Shown: positions 9,723 to 21,514, numbered from the stretch's first letter. The stretch is DNA of 64,000 nucleotides from Euglena gracilis (GCA_039621445.1 CP154954.1:56096457-56160456); one strand, 5' to 3'. Made by a program: numbers and translations. Notes: a model not told the origin generated them from the letters alone.

Positions 9723-10061
9723 CTAATTTCCCGGGGGCACACCAAGGGAATCAAAACGCGCCATGTTTTGGAAAACCAAAAAGGACTTTCCCTTGGGTTT
9801 CGCCGCCAGAAAATAGTGAAGATCCACACACCAGCGGTTTAAAACTCCACCCAAACCCCGAAAAAAACAACAGCAAAAAAGTCCGCAAATTTGGCACAAA
9901 ATGGAACCATGGTTGGACTTTTCCCTTTCATGACAAAAACATGCTTCATCTTCGGCCACAAAACTAGCGATCAACTCTTTCAACCCCTCATCAAACCATG
10001 CTTTGTAGCACCCTTTGCAGCATCGGTCGTGGTGAAACATGCATGGGAAACTTTCAATCAT
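9723..10061 (-). CDS. Candidate minus-strand cysteine/histidine-rich ORF
   Basis: A 112-residue minus-strand frame reads ...F-P-C-M-F-H-H-D-R-C-C-K-G-C-Y-K-A-W-F-D-E-G-L-K-E-L and later C-F-C-H-E-R-E-K. The CxFHHxxCCxxC spacing is reminiscent of zinc-binding (RING/IBR-like) clusters, and the composition is unusually protein-like for this repeat-rich area. No neighbouring exon was recognised and no family can be named. It could be a fragment of a mobile-element gene or chance. Confidence 0.25.
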   Translation of the reverse strand: MIESFPCMFHHDRCCKGCYKAWFDEGLKELIASFVAEDEACFCHEREKSNHGSILCQICGLFCCCFFRGLGGVLNRWCVDLHYFLAAKPKGKSFLVFQNMARFDSLGVPPGN

Positions 10062-12189
10062 CAGGAGAAGTGGTGAAGAAGTTCTAAAACTTCAACTTCA
10101 CTTCACTTCAACTTCAATCTCCGTTCTTCACCCACAACTTCAATCCAGCCTTGCAAAAACAAAAACAAACGTCATGGAGAGTTTGGGGGAATTTTTTTTA
10201 AATTGAAACCGTGTTAAGTCCACGATGTCCACCGGCCGTGAAAACCGTGTTCAGTCCACGTGTACAGCGGTGGAAAACGTGTTTGTAACACGGTTTCCGT
10301 ACAATGTACACGTGTTACGAAAAAGTGTTAACACGCTTTGGTTTTTTTTGTCAGGAAGCTCATTTTCCAAGGTCTCACCCTGGGACATCGTAAGCCCAAA
10401 GTTATCACATTGCATCACAGTAGACTCAAAGCACAGTGCTTCGTATCTTCTCACCTTGAGTGTTGCATTGCTCCGGCACCCAATTTGGATAGAGCCAAGT
10501 CTTGTTCACTAGTCAATTTTTCTAGGTTGAACAACCCAAAAAATTTTTCTATGTCTTTTCCAGCAGAATCCTCAGAACCGGGCGACTTTTTCGTGCCATG
10601 AAAAATCACGAAAAATCATGAAAAATCACGAATGGCAACATGGGGTCTTCAGCACGAAACCGAGGGAATCCCTGTGGTTCATGGAATCTTATCAAAATTT
10701 CCGAAAACTTGCCCAAAATGTCATTTTTGGCCACTTTTGGCCAAAAAGGTGCTCTTGTGGTGAAATTTACCGGTGAACACATCCGGGACCCGACACCAAA
10801 TTGGGAATCACCAATTAGGAATCTACCTGAATATTTTATCAAATTAGGCATCACCGGTGAAATTTTTCCTAAAAAAATTTTTGCCGAGAAGGGGGGGCAA
10901 GGTCCAGAAGTGAAGATAGCGCCGGCCACAAACCAAGAAGCTTAGTGCAACCAAGGGGGTCACGGGGGGGGGGGCACGGGGGGGGACACTCCCTTTGGGC
11001 CTAGGTTTGGGGGAGGGGGGGCTTGCAAGAGCTTAGAACACCCTCCGTTTTCGCACAATTGAGCAATAACTGGCTGATTTGTGTCCTCTCGTACTTAATC
11101 CTTCTTTTCAGGTTTTTTTTTTGGCAAATGGGCACCTTACAATGCTTTGTTCTATTGTCAGCATTTTTTGGAATTGCTTGTAGTGACCATGGATTCATTT
11201 ATTTTTGGTTTTGCAAGACCCCGCCTGGGGGTTTTCAAGACTAAGTGGTGGGTTTGGGCTGCAAGCTGCAATCATGGGTCAGTACGGCCCTGTTGTACTC
11301 TGCACTTGGCTCTTGGCAAGTCACCCTCAGTTGTTGTTGTTTTCAATTGCATTTTTTTTGAATTGGGTTTTCATTTTTTCGAACTGTGTTGCATGGTTGG
11401 CAACCTGTTTTTTTTGGACCTTGTTTTTTTTTTTTTTAATTCAAATAATGTTTTTTTTAAAAAAACAAAAAAAACGCCAACAAGGTTTTGCTCGGAAAAT
11501 TTTTTGAATGCGTATTTTCAATCATTTTTGGCAAGTTTTGGGGCATTTCTGCCAAATATTTCCTAAAACAAAAAATGAAAAAAGTCCTAAAGTTGCATTT
11601 TTTTGCATGTTTTTGACCATTTTTTGGCAATTTTTGAACTTAGCAGGATTCGAAGTATGGTTTGGGTGTTTCATAACGAGTTTTTTCAATGAAATTTTCC
11701 TTTTGTTTTTTTGGATGTTTTTTTTGGCATTTTTTTATATAAAAAAAAACACGTTGTTTTTTTTAAAAAAAGAACAAAAAAATGCCAAGTATGCTGTGTT
11801 GCATTCTCCCACTCTCCTGATGTTGGGGCTAACCGGGATAGGCCGAAATTTCTCTCCGCAAAGGCCCAACTCATTGGGGCGGGGGGTCAAAGTGGTGTTT
11901 CTGAGGCTGTTACACAAAAAAAATCTTAAAGAACGTTCAACCCAGGCAGATTTTGGTTCTTTCCCCCACCAGCTGGGTCTTGCCCAGAGCTGGCATGGTT
12001 GGATTGGCTTTGGGGAAAAGACCCCCCCCCCCCTAGGGGGGTACGGTGGTTGGGGGGTCCACCCTAGTTTCAGAAGGGGGGTCCCCGCCCACCCCCCTCC
12101 CCCTCCTCTGCGAGGGCAAAATAAAATTCTGGCGCTTCGCGCTGGGTGTGTATTTGAGGACTTTTTTGAGGCTCAACATGATTTTTTGA

Positions 12190-12335
12190 CAAAATGGCCA
12201 AAATTGGCTGAAAAATGGTCGTAACTAGGGCTAGGTGGGGAGTTGCTGGGAAATCAAAATACTATTAAATAGGGCACTTTAAGGGCTTCAATTTAGGTAT
12301 TGGACATTTATTTTGATTCCCCACCATTTTTTTGA
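12190..12335. repeat. GGGCTAGGTGGGGAGTTG repeat, uninterrupted copy
   Basis: Contains 'aaaatggccaaaattggctg', 'gggctaggtggggagttg', 'gaaatcaaaatact', 'aagggcttcaattta' and 'ggacattt..ttgattccccacc'. Collinear relatives are at 16780-17130 (interrupted by an insertion), 17210-17330 and, more distant, 34100-34230. This copy shows the continuous form of the family. Confidence 0.7.
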
Positions 12336-12636
12336 GAAATTCCTGAAAATTTGACCTATTGAACCCCCAAAAAGCGGCCAAAATTTTCGGCGACCAAAAA
12401 CTGGAGGTGGGAGGGGGTCCCCCCACCCCCCCCCCTTAGTTTCGGAAGGGGGGCCCCCCCCCCCCCCCCGAGATTCCCATACACCCCTGCCCCCCCCCCC
12501 CCCCCTGCGTCCCCCCCGCGTCCCAGATTTCGGCCGGGCACGTTTTTTGGTCGACCAAAGGAAAACTGAATACAAATTTGGGTGACGCCAAAGAAAACGT
12601 GTGGGGGTGGGCCACAGTTCCCCCCCTGCGTCCCCC

Positions 12637-12890
12637 CAGGCTTCTTTTTAAGTCACCTGACCCCCCCCCTGGGGGGAGGGGGTGGGTGGGTGGGTCCGGG
12701 CCGGACCCCCCCCGGGGGGGGGGGGTCCCGCGCCGAAGGCGCTGGGTATACCTTTTCGGCGCGAAACGCCGAAAATTTTTGAAAATTGCCTTTAACGGCC
12801 CCGATTTTGGGGGGGTCCCCCCCGGGGGGGTCCCGCGCCACCCTGGGTGGGTGGGGGGGACTCCCCTCCGGGGTCTTAAAAAGAAGCCTG
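12637..12890. mobile_element. hAT-like MITE, CAGGCTTC ends
   Basis: Ends CAGGCTTCTTTTTAAGTC and GTCTTAAAAAGAAGCCTG are inverted repeats. Internal landmarks are the GGCGCTGGGTATACC word, the 'cttttcggcgcgaaacgccg' hairpin and 'gaaaattgcctttaac'. The neighbouring GTCCCCC runs at both sides are compatible with an 8-bp duplication, but poly-C blurs it. It is closely related to the element at 31806-32092, whose insertion is proven by an empty site. Confidence 0.75.
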
Positions 12891-13519
12891 GTCCCCCCCC
12901 CCCGCGTCCCGAACCACCCCCTTGGTTTCCACCAACCCCTGGTTGAGTGTTCGGGGGGGGGGGGGGGCACTAGCCTCAGTGGGAGGGGGTGTGGGGAGTG
13001 GGGGGATGTAGGGGGGGTAGGGGTTTTCCTGTTCCTGTGTGCATTTTGGAACCACTGTATTTGAGGGGTAAAAAAAAAGGGAGAAAACACATTTTGCTTA
13101 AAATTTACCCAAATTTGGCCAACCCCCCCCCCAAATTTCACCCCCATCAGACAATTGCTTAAGCACTGTCCCACCCCCCCCCCCCCCCCGGGGGGGGGGG
13201 ACCGGGTTTTTTTTTAGTGACTGACTGGTTTTGGGCCCGGATCCCCTCCCCCCCCCTGGGGGGGGGGTCGGCCAGGAGTGGGCAAAAGTGGCTTGAGTGA
13301 CCCCGGCGCCGAAGGCGCCGGAAAATTTTTTTTGGCCTAAAATGGCCTAAAGTGACTGGAAAGTGGCCGTTTTTCTGAGTGGCCGACCCCCCCCCCCCGG
13401 GGGGGGTAGTGACTGGCTGGTTTTTTGAAAATGAGTGACTGACTGGTTTTTAAAAAAGTGGAGTGACCCCCCCTCCCCCCCCCCCCGGGGGGCGGTAAGC
13501 AATTGTATGACCCCCATTA

Positions 13520-14720
13520 TGCCCCCCCCCCTAGGGTCCCAAAATAACAAAATCCCTTGTGTTCACAAATCGTTTTGGGGGGTAAATCTATTTTGTAGCT
13601 TAATTGTTCGAGGGCCCGCCGTTTTGGGGGCAAGTCCCTCATTTTTCCAAGTCGTTTGGGGGGTCAACCTCAAAAAAGGGGGGGTCCGGTCATGGGGTGG
13701 AGGTCGACCGAGGGCGACTGACCTTGCAAAGGGGGGGAGTCCGGTTGTGGGGTGGATCTCTCGATCGATCTCGATCGATCTCTCGAGCTCTCGATCGACG
13801 CCCACAACCGAAGCTCGGTCGCCCTCGCCCCCCAAAATGCACCCCCCAAAATGGATCCTCGGGGGTGTAATATGGGGGGGGGCAGAGTAATTCGAGTTCA
13901 AAATGCGGCTTAACTTAACCCTCCGGGGGTTGCTTTGGCCTAGGGGGGGTTGTGGGGGTCGACCATGGTCGGCCCATGGTCGTCTTGGTCGCCCTCAGTC
14001 GCCCTCGGTCGTGGGGGGGGGGGGGGCTCAAAAGGAAAAGGAGGGGTGTGGGTGCTTTTTTGGACCATTTTTTTTATGTGGCCCGCAAATCTTTGATCCG
14101 AAAATTTCTTCCGAGCCCACTTTTGGTAAAAAAAAAAAACTTTGGGGATTGAGAGAATGGACTTGCCTGCCAAAACTTGGAAACACAAGGGATTTGCCCC
14201 CCAAAACGACTTGGAAACACAAGGGATTTTTTTTTTTGGCCCTCGGACAGTCGAGCTACAGAATGGATTTGCCCCCCAAAAAGGTGGGCAACACAAGGGA
14301 TTTTGTTATTTTTGGGGCCCTCAAACAGTTGAGCAACAAAGGGGATTTGTCCCCCCCCCCAAACACCTTGGAAACACAAGGTATTTTGTTATTTTGGGGC
14401 CCTCGAACAGTTGCCCAACAAAAGACATCCCCCCCCAAACGGGTGGGCAACACAAGGGATTTTGTTAGTTGGGTTCTGCAAACAGTTGAACAACAAAAGG
14501 TATTTGCCCCCCAATAAGGGTACAAAAATTTTTTGTTATTCTTGGGGCCCGCAAATATGGGCAGTTATGGGGTGGGGGTCGTCCGAGGGCGACTGACCTT
14601 GCACCTTGCAAAGGTGCAAGTCCGGTTGTGGGGTGGGAGACCATGGTTGCTCGAGGGCGACCGAGGGCGACCATGGGCCAACCATGGTTGACCTCCCTCC
14701 CCAGGCCAAAACCAGCCAAA
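13520..14720. repeat. Tandem and inverted array, ACACAAGGGATTTTGTTATT unit
   Basis: Between 14155 and 14530 a unit of about 80 bp repeats four to five times: 'ggaaacacaagggattttgt', 'tattttggggccctcgaaca', 'gttgagcaacaaa', 'ggatttgccccccaaa'. An inverted copy lies at 13530-13665. Outside them, direct repeats of 'gagggcgactgaccttgcaa' and 'tccggttgtggggtgg' occur at 13705-13760 and 14585-14640, and GATCGATC- or GGGCGACC-rich words fill 13755-14010. A further decayed relative lies at 26550-26740. Confidence 0.7.
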
Positions 14721-14989
14721 CCCTCCCAATCAATAACCAGGTGTTGAAAAGTGCTGAGCTCTTTACCTTGCGCGGTTTTTCACTGTAAAACCAAAAACGT
14801 GGCTCGGACGCATAGGCGGATGTATGGGAAGAATTTTTCGGTACATTTTGGTGCTCATTCTGGGCATTTTTTTTCGATTTTTTCGACTTTTTTTGACCCA
14901 GAAATGACCGGGTTTCGGGCCCAAAACAGGGCGCCAGGGGGTCGGCTCAAAAACAGTTTTTCCGGGTGTGGGAGGCCAAAAGGGGGAGC

Positions 14990-15022
14990 ACACGGCTGGC
15001 CGACGGCTGGCCGACGGCGTGA
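14990..15022. repeat. GGCTGGCCGAC tandem 11-mer
   Basis: Two to three copies of GGCTGGCCGAC lie between CACAC and GGCGTG. The same array with three to four copies and the same flanks is at 15641-15677. Confidence 0.75.
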
Positions 15023-15049
15023 CGGAAGCCGGGTCCTGTTGTTGAGCTT

Positions 15050-15372
15050 TTGTTGAGTTGCAAATGCCTAATTTGGTGTGCCTGTTCCAAATTTTGGAAG
15101 GCAAATTCCTAATTTAGTGTGCCAATTCCTAATTTTGAGGTGCAAATTCCTATTTTCATGTGTATATTCCTAATTTTGAGTGGCAAATGCCTAATTTTGG
15201 GTGTAAAGTGCTGATATTTTGAGTGGTAATCCCAAGTTTGGTGTGCCAATGCCTTCTTTTGAGTGGTAAATTCCTAATTAGTGAAAAGGTTCCTAATTTT
15301 GAGGGGATTTGGTGGGCCAATTCCTAACTTTGAGTGATTAATGCCTAATTTGGGGTGCAAAGCCCTACAACA
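15050..15372. repeat. Minisatellite of TTCCTAATTTTGAGTG units
   Basis: About ten degenerate units of 27-33 bp contain 'ttcctaattt', 'gagtggcaaat' and 'ggtgtgcc'. AT-rich compared with its surroundings. It shares 'ttcctaattaggtgcc'-like words with the duplications at 5640 and 6860, which may have seeded it. Confidence 0.75.
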
Positions 15373-15731
15373 GGGGTTGCTTTGAGCAATTTTTAGTCAC
15401 TTGAAACCGTTCAACACAAAATTTCAGCCTTTTTCCGTCCATAACAGGTAATTTTTGTCAGTGGAAATGGACCACCAACTGAACAATTGTTAGTCATCAA
15501 AAATTGACGAAAAATGACTTCAAATGGGCAAAAATGCAGCCTCCACGAACGATGAACATGACCTTGACAGGGGATTGGCGGCGAAATTGTTTTTGTATTG
15601 TCGAGCTATGGCTCGGGTCATTTTCCTGTGAGTCACACGGCTGGCCGACGGCTGGCCGACGGCTGGCCGACGGCGTGCTCCCCCAAAAACATCGTTTCGG
15701 ATTTTTTTCCAATTTTTTTTTTCTTCAAGGA

Positions 15732-15815
15732 GGAGCCCACGCCGTGGTTATCACCGCGGTTACACCGCGGTTACACCGCAGTTATGTGGGCAAGGTGCCT
15801 TGTTGCAAGGTAGTG
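15732..15815. repeat. CCGCGGTTA array, second full copy
   Basis: The GGAGCCCAC flank, CCGTGGTTATCACCGCGGTT units, and the GTGGGCAAGGTGCCTTG right flank match 6228-6315, with small differences including an inserted TTG. Confidence 0.8.
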
Positions 15816-16852
15816 GAGGCAGAGTTCAAAATTCTCATATGTAAGAGTATGATGTTTGGCACGTCTGACGAGGACCCTCGGCCACCAAGGAGGGGGTTCT
15901 TTTTCCGTGCCGAAGGGGTCGGACCCTCCAGGGGGGGTTGAAAAAATAGGTAATCCCCGGCGATTGCATGTTCCGACCCTGTTTACAAATCCAACGTTTC
16001 ACCTGTCATGTTGCCCCTTGATGAAAAGCTCTCCCCCCACCCCCCCAAAAAACAAGACTCCCCCCAGGTCTTATTGGTCCTATTGGTCTTATTCTTGGGG
16101 GGACCCCCCGATCAAGCAAACCTCCAAAAATAGGCCCCCCCAAAATAAGACCCCCTGATGGCACAAATCGCTGGAGATGGTGAAACCTTTCCCTGAGAAT
16201 TACCCAAAAACCCTATTTCAAATAATGAAATTTCAAAAATTTGGGGGTGTTTGAGTTTCAAAAATACAGTAAAAGAACCAATTCATTTGAATTTACCAAT
16301 CATTTGAACCAATTTACACATGGCGCGAAGTGCCGAAGGAAACTTTTTAGTGTTTTTGGGCACCTGGAAAATTATGTTTTCGGGCCCGGGTCAGTCACAA
16401 AAAAAAATCCAAAAATCAGACCCCCCAAAAGGACCCCCTCTGTAATTTTCAAGCAACGGACCAAAATAATCCTGGGTCTTATTTTGGGGGGGGTTTACCC
16501 CCACCCCTGTCGGCCAGCCCCCTCGGCATGAAGCATTGGACTGATACCTTTGTGTTTGTTCTCACCGCGGTTACCTGGGCTCCTCCCGACTTTTTTTGAC
16601 CCGTTTTTGACCCAAACTGCATGGGTTTCGGGCCAAAAACGGGGGGCCGGGGGGTTAATCGGCCCGAGAACAGTTTTTCCGTGTCCAGGAGGCCAAAAAA
16701 ACATCATTTCGGGCAAAAACCGGGTTTCCCTCAACTTTTTGACCAGAAAAAAGTCAAAACAAGTCAAAACTGTGCAAAATGGCCAAAATTGGCTGAAAAC
16801 GGCCGTAACTCGGGCTGGGCGGGGAGTTGTGGGGAAATCAAAATACTGTTAT

Positions 16853-17069
16853 CCTCACCCCCCCCCCCCTCAAAGTGTCCCCCCCCCTCAGAGTGGCCAA
16901 TTTTTTTTTCACAAATTTGGCTTGCCCCCCTCAAAGTGGCCACTTTCTTTTGGCCCTGAAGGCGCCGAAGCCGAAAATTGACCCCCCCCCCCAAAGTGTC
17001 CCCTCCCCCAGAGTGGCCGTGTTGGGGTGTGTTGCCTGGAGGGTGGCCACTTTGGGGGGGGGGTGAGGG
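16853..17069. mobile_element. Nested element with CCTCACCCCCCCCCC...CACTTTGGGG ends
   Basis: Left end CCTCACCCCCCCCCCTCAAA and right end CACTTTGGGGGGGGGTGAGG are inverted repeats. The insertion interrupts the GGGCTGGGCGGGGAGTTG repeat between 'tcaaaatactgtta' and 'ttgggcatttaaagggc', which are continuous in the relatives at 12190-12335 and 17210-17330. The core holds a GGCGCCGAAG word like other elements here. Internal CAAAGTGTCCCC/CAGAGTGGCC words repeat. Confidence 0.7.
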
Positions 17070-17659
17070 TAGATTGGGCATTTAAAGGGCTTTAATTTAT
17101 GTCTCCGGACATTTCTTTTGGTTTCCCACCATTTTGAAGAAAAAAATTAGAAAAAAATTGATTTTTTTGACCCTAAACAGGGCCAAAAAACGGCTAAGTT
17201 GCAAGCCTGCCGCACTGTTTTGGCCGTAAATCGACCATATTTTGGGCTAGGCAGGGAGTTGCGGGAAAATTAAAATACTCTTAGACGGGGATTCTAAGGG
17301 CTTCAATTCAGGTCTCGAGTTGGGGGAAAGGAAACCATGGTTGGATAGGCCATTCCAAGGGCTTCATTTTTGCTCTCCGGACATTTCCTTTGTATGTGGC
17401 TCCGTTTCGGGCTCCCAGAACCATTTGGGATATTTTTGTACCAGACACATTCCCGGGGTGTGGTCCATGGTACAAAAAAATATCATCCTGAGCCAACCCT
17501 AAAGGGAGGGGGAGGGGGGTGCAACGGAGGGATTTCCCTCTCTGGTGAGCCTTGCTATCACCCATGAAGGGATAAGAGCACCATAACCCCCTGGCTCCTG
17601 GGGGGGGGGGCTTTCATGAGGAGAGCGCGGTGAGTGAATTGATGGTCGCAACACCATAG

Positions 17660-17757
17660 TTGGAGCTGGTACATCTTTACCAGCTCAAGTATTTGCTGAT
17701 GCACAGTTTGCTTATCGTTTCACCAATGACAATGTTCAGTTGCAGTATTTTACCCAG
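17660..17757 (+). CDS. Receptor exon, PstS-like domain B (N-terminal GAGTSLPA segment)
   Basis: Reads V-G-A-G-T-S-L-P-A-Q-V-F-A-D-A-Q-F-A-Y and N-V-Q-L-Q-Y-F, equivalent to the first strand and helix of PstS proteins (bacterial 'GaGaTfPaplyqkWi..y' followed by 'vqinYqsiGSG'). A TAG at 17657-17659 is the likely acceptor; an upstream in-frame TGA at 17631-17633 excludes an earlier start. The right end is uncertain: homology ends near Y-F-T-Q, and no GT donor there gives the phase needed by the next exon. About 14 kb of repeat-filled intron separates it from domain A. Confidence 0.7.
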
Positions 17758-18949
17758 AGGCTTGTCTTGAGGAGCCCTCGAGAAGGAAAGAGAAAGCTTT
17801 CATCGCAAGCAATGGTGAACAAAATTATGAGTTTTAAACATTAAACTTTTTTGATATTTTGGCAAGGCACGGGCAAAGTGCAGGTATAACTAATTTTTCC
17901 GGACAAAGTCAAGTTGAAGTTTGTAGATATGGTCTTGAAATGAAGGATTGCTTTGTGTGCATGTTTTTGGCATTTTGAATTTTGAATCTCAATGCTGAAC
18001 GAGTCCTGCACTGGAACTGCTTGTTTGATTCCTCATAGTGTTCCAAAAAACACCTAAATTGCCACAAAGCTGAGAATTGCAAAACGTCCATCTTTCCTCA
18101 ATGGACGGGTCAGCTTTGTATCACTAAATATCATGCTCCCCCCATCCCAGAAGCCATCCCCCAAGCATTTCCATGGGGGGGGGTGGGACGGGAAGGCTTG
18201 GGGGGGGATGGTAAGACCCTCTGCCAATTTTCAAAACAACTCCCAAACATTTGACCATTTTTGGCATTTCAGCACAAATTCAAAAATATCCCTCCTGAAT
18301 TTGCATGAATACCGCAAAAAATGAGTAATTCTTTGAGATTTTTGATTTTGTTTTACAGCCAGCGGACACCTGAGTAAGGAATTTCGGACAAAATGAAGAT
18401 CCCGGCCAAATTTTGTTGTCCCTCGCGGACAACTTCCCCAGAACCCTCCCCAAACACAATTATTGATCCCTGGTGGACAGGAGTTTTAGGCCCTGATAGA
18501 CATTTACATCGAGCACCCTTGGCCACTTTGTGCGAGATTCATGAATGTTAAATGTCTCTCATTCTGTCAATTTTTTTTTTATTGGTTTCATGCCCCAGGA
18601 GATCCTCAAATGTGTCTTTGTGCTTGCCACACCCCACCCACATATGTTAGAAGTGAGCTTTTTTTCTGTGAATGTCCATGATTTTTCAGTTTATGCAAAT
18701 CCATGTGAGATTTAAACAAACATTTTAAGAGAACCGGTTTTCTTAAGCCGAACGGGACCCCGGGGGGGGGTCCAGCCAGCCAGCCAGCACCTTTTTCCCA
18801 GCTAGCACCTCCCGGCCAACAAATTCAATTTTTCTATTCCCAAAATTTCTCAAAATTACAAAAATTGTATGTTTTTGGGCGTTTTTGTTGGAAAAACTGT
18901 GAGACAGCTCAACACATACACCAACGTTGGAATTTGGAATTTGCAATCA

Positions 18950-19190
18950 GGTTCTGGGCATGCAATCAGCGATTTCAGAGCCCTGTGGCTGAGCGCTCTG
19001 GATATCGTTTGAAAGGTATTGGGAAGAACTTTTGATCGATATGCTATATGCTATATGGTACCTGAACTGTGTGATCTCACAAACCAATGTGTCAAAGTTT
19101 GGAACATAGGATCACAAAAATAAAAGCTGTGTGCATCGTGGCTGAATTCTGTGGCCATCTGTTGAAAGACCTTGAGAAGAGCCCTCCTCA
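18950..19190. repeat. Dispersed degenerate repeat, AGAGCCCTGTGGCTGA copy
   Basis: Collinear with 22180-22430: 'cagagccctgtggctgag', 'gaaaggtattg', 'atatggtacctgaactgtg', 'acaaaccaatgtgtcaaa', 'tgtgcatcgtggctgaattc', 'gttgaaagac', 'gagaagagc'. Reads as an older dispersed repeat in the intron between exons 17660 and 20492. Confidence 0.65.
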
Positions 19191-19734
19191 TATTTGAATA
19201 AATTTTCTTTTGGAGGGGCGGGGCTTAAAAACTTTTTTAGAGGGGGGGATTGATATTGGAGGCCTTCGGAAAAATTGAGGGAAAATTGCGGTATTTGCAG
19301 TTCTAGGAATATGCACACCTCTGCACTGCATTAAATGCTGAAACACGAAATGAATTTGGCCAAATATCTTGTCCAGACGCCGCGGATAGTGTGCAATGGC
19401 ACAAATATGCAGGGAAGATGAAGCTTGGTATGTGTTTTTGGCTGATTTTTCAAAACAGCACACAAAAATATGGCCTTTGGGCATTTTTTTTGTACAAGGG
19501 GAGGTTGGCATCCTGTTGGCAAGGGGAGGTTTACAAGGGGAGGTTGGCATCATGTTGGCATCCTGGCACGAAGCGGCAGAGAAAAATTTTTGGGGATTCC
19601 TGCCCCCGCCAATCCGAAGGGGGGTCCGGACCCCCTCCCCCCAGGGGGGGGATGGTCTGCCCCCCCCCCCTGTACAAACCAATCTTCACTTGAAACAGTG
19701 TCGGGGGGCTCCAGCTTGATGTCCGAACCAGCAT

Positions 19735-20040
19735 CTGGGACGCCGTTCGGGCGGATAATTTCCCCCAAACAGACGTCCCAGACGCCGGTTCAGGCAAAGC
19801 CGGCGTCTGGGGGACCAAAAATAAAAAGTTCCAAAAAGTGTCCAAAATGGGTTGTAGATGTGCGGTAATCATATCTAAGCAGTTTTTGGGTCTTCGGCCA
19901 GAAATTGGGGTTCTTTGTGCAATAATTCCCTTTTCAAATGTTGTGGAAATTCTGAAACAAGAACACCATGCAGCATGGCTGACATCTGAGTTCATCTGCT
20001 GGAAGCCCTTGAAAAGAGCTTTCAGCTGTCATCATTATGT
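19735..20040. repeat. GCCGGTTCGGGCG family element, copy 2
   Basis: Starts with ACGCCGTTCGGGCGGATAAT and inverted GACGCCGGTTCAGGC words, then 'aaaagttccaaaaagtgtcc', 'atgtgcggtaatcatat', 'ggccagaaattggggtt', 'caccatgcagcatggctga'. Parallel to 4117-4460 and 21855-22160. Confidence 0.75.
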
Positions 20041-20491
20041 TTCAGCTTTCGAATGTGGCAATCAGTTCCAAGGCAGGATTCCCAAAAAAGAATTGCTACA
20101 TTCCGCCATTTCCTGCCCGGCAGGGGCCAACAAAAATGTCCAGCCAGGTCCAACAATTGTGTCTGTCGGCTGTAATGCTCACATTTGGTAAAAATTAGCA
20201 TTGATTGTGCAAAAGACGGTAAGACGTTCTTAAAAAGCACTTTTTTAGAATTTCTGTAATGTCAATAATCAACCCCCCAATGCCATTTTAATTATATCCC
20301 CCAATGACTCCACCCCTTTGCCCTGCCCAAAACCGGAAAATTTTATTTTGGGGGTTGTTTTGGGGGGTGGTTGAAAGTTGCTTTCCCAAACGAGATCACC
20401 TCCCCGGATTATCCAGCAACCAACCCCCAAATAGACCCGAGGCCGCGTTTTTGGGAGGTCGAGGGGTGATGTTGTTGGAGTAGCAAGACAG

Positions 20492-20624
20492 GCCGTGGCT
20501 CCGCTGTTGAGTCACAATCTGGCGTGTGCCGTATTGAATCTGCAGCTAATGAGTGCGACCCATCGGACTCTCGAGCTCCAAATGGTTTGGATTTTGCTTC
20601 CTCGCCCAGAGGACTTGTTTTATG
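20492..20624 (+). CDS. Receptor exon, PstS-like domain B (LDFASSP segment)
   Basis: After acceptor ACAG (20488-20491) the frame reads R-G-S-A-V-E-S-Q-S-G-V-C-R-I-E-S and later N-G-L-D-F-A-S-S-P-R-G-L-V-L-W, matching the PstS sequence 'GSGaGi..l..g.vDFgaSDapl' (helix carrying ligand residues, then the strand VDF-A-S-D). The aspartate after Ser-Ser in bacterial PstS is proline here. The GTCAGT donor at 20625 leaves phase 2, which joins exactly to the exon at 21344 (codon TG|G, Trp). Confidence 0.75.
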
Positions 20625-21343
20625 GTCAGTTTGCAACAAAAAAGTAGTTTGACTGCAGTCACACGTTTTTTGAATGATTACACCCAAGCAGCCAATGTCC
20701 AAAATAATCTTGCAAGGAAACCAACGGAACCAAGCCCCTGCTTGCTTTTTGTGAAAGGTCTGTGAAGTGGCTGCAGTTCCAGAGTCTCCCACAGTAAACC
20801 CTCTCTGATTGAGCTGAAGAATGTGACAGAGAAATGATGCAGCCAGCTTGCCAAAAAAAAAGAAGGCACAGAGATTTTGTTTTTAATTCATTATCTATTT
20901 TCTTTCCATGCGCTGTTCATTTTTTCAGCGTTCATCGTTCATTGCTCATCATGTTTCATTGTTTCTGTGTATGTGTCACTTGCAGTGAGAGTTTTTTTTT
21001 CTTTCCCTTTTCTGCTGGGAAGGCATCACGACCCCCCCCCCCCAGTTCTGGCCTAGCTGAGGCCTCCAGAGGAGGCTCTAGGTTCTGAACTGAGAGGGAG
21101 CCTGGTCGCCCATGGGTACCTCCTGTTTTCGGGTAAATGTCATTTTGCAACTGCTCGGTGTGTGTGCAACTCTTTTTGCTTGTGTGTCGCAAAAACTAAA
21201 CCATGTAACCACTTTTTGATAACGACCGGCCCGCGATCAAGAGCGACCCTGGGCCACCAAGGCGATCATGGTCACCACAAGTGACAGTCCCCTTCTTTTT
21301 GTGCTCCTCCATTTTGAGTTTGGGAAGGCTGCTTCCAATGCAG

Positions 21344-21514
21344 GACCTCTGCCCTGATTGTGGCCCTGAACCAATCTGACTATGACAAGTACCCCGACCT
21401 CCAGATGTACCCTGTGCTGGCCACTGCCATCGTGCCGGTGTACAATCTGAATTGTGTTCAGGGGCTCACCCTCAGCACAACAGTCCTGGCACAAATATTC
21501 AGTGGACAAATCAG
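21344..21514 (+). CDS. Receptor exon, PstS-like domain B (VPVYNL and lobe-II entry)
   Basis: Acceptor AATGCAG ends at 21343. The frame reads S-A-L-I-V-A-L-N-Q-S-D-Y-D-K-Y-P-D-L-Q-M, then A-T-A-I-V-P-V-Y-N-L-N and L-S-T-T-V-L-A-Q-I-F-S-G-Q-I. These are the PstS signatures 'fPtviggvvPvyNl' and 'L.ls.etLa.IflGkI'. Donor GTGTTT at 21515 leaves phase 2 and joins in phase to 27607, giving Gln-Ile-Ser-Thr-Trp-Asp-Asp, the expected continuation. This is the clearest exon for the family assignment. Confidence 0.85.
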
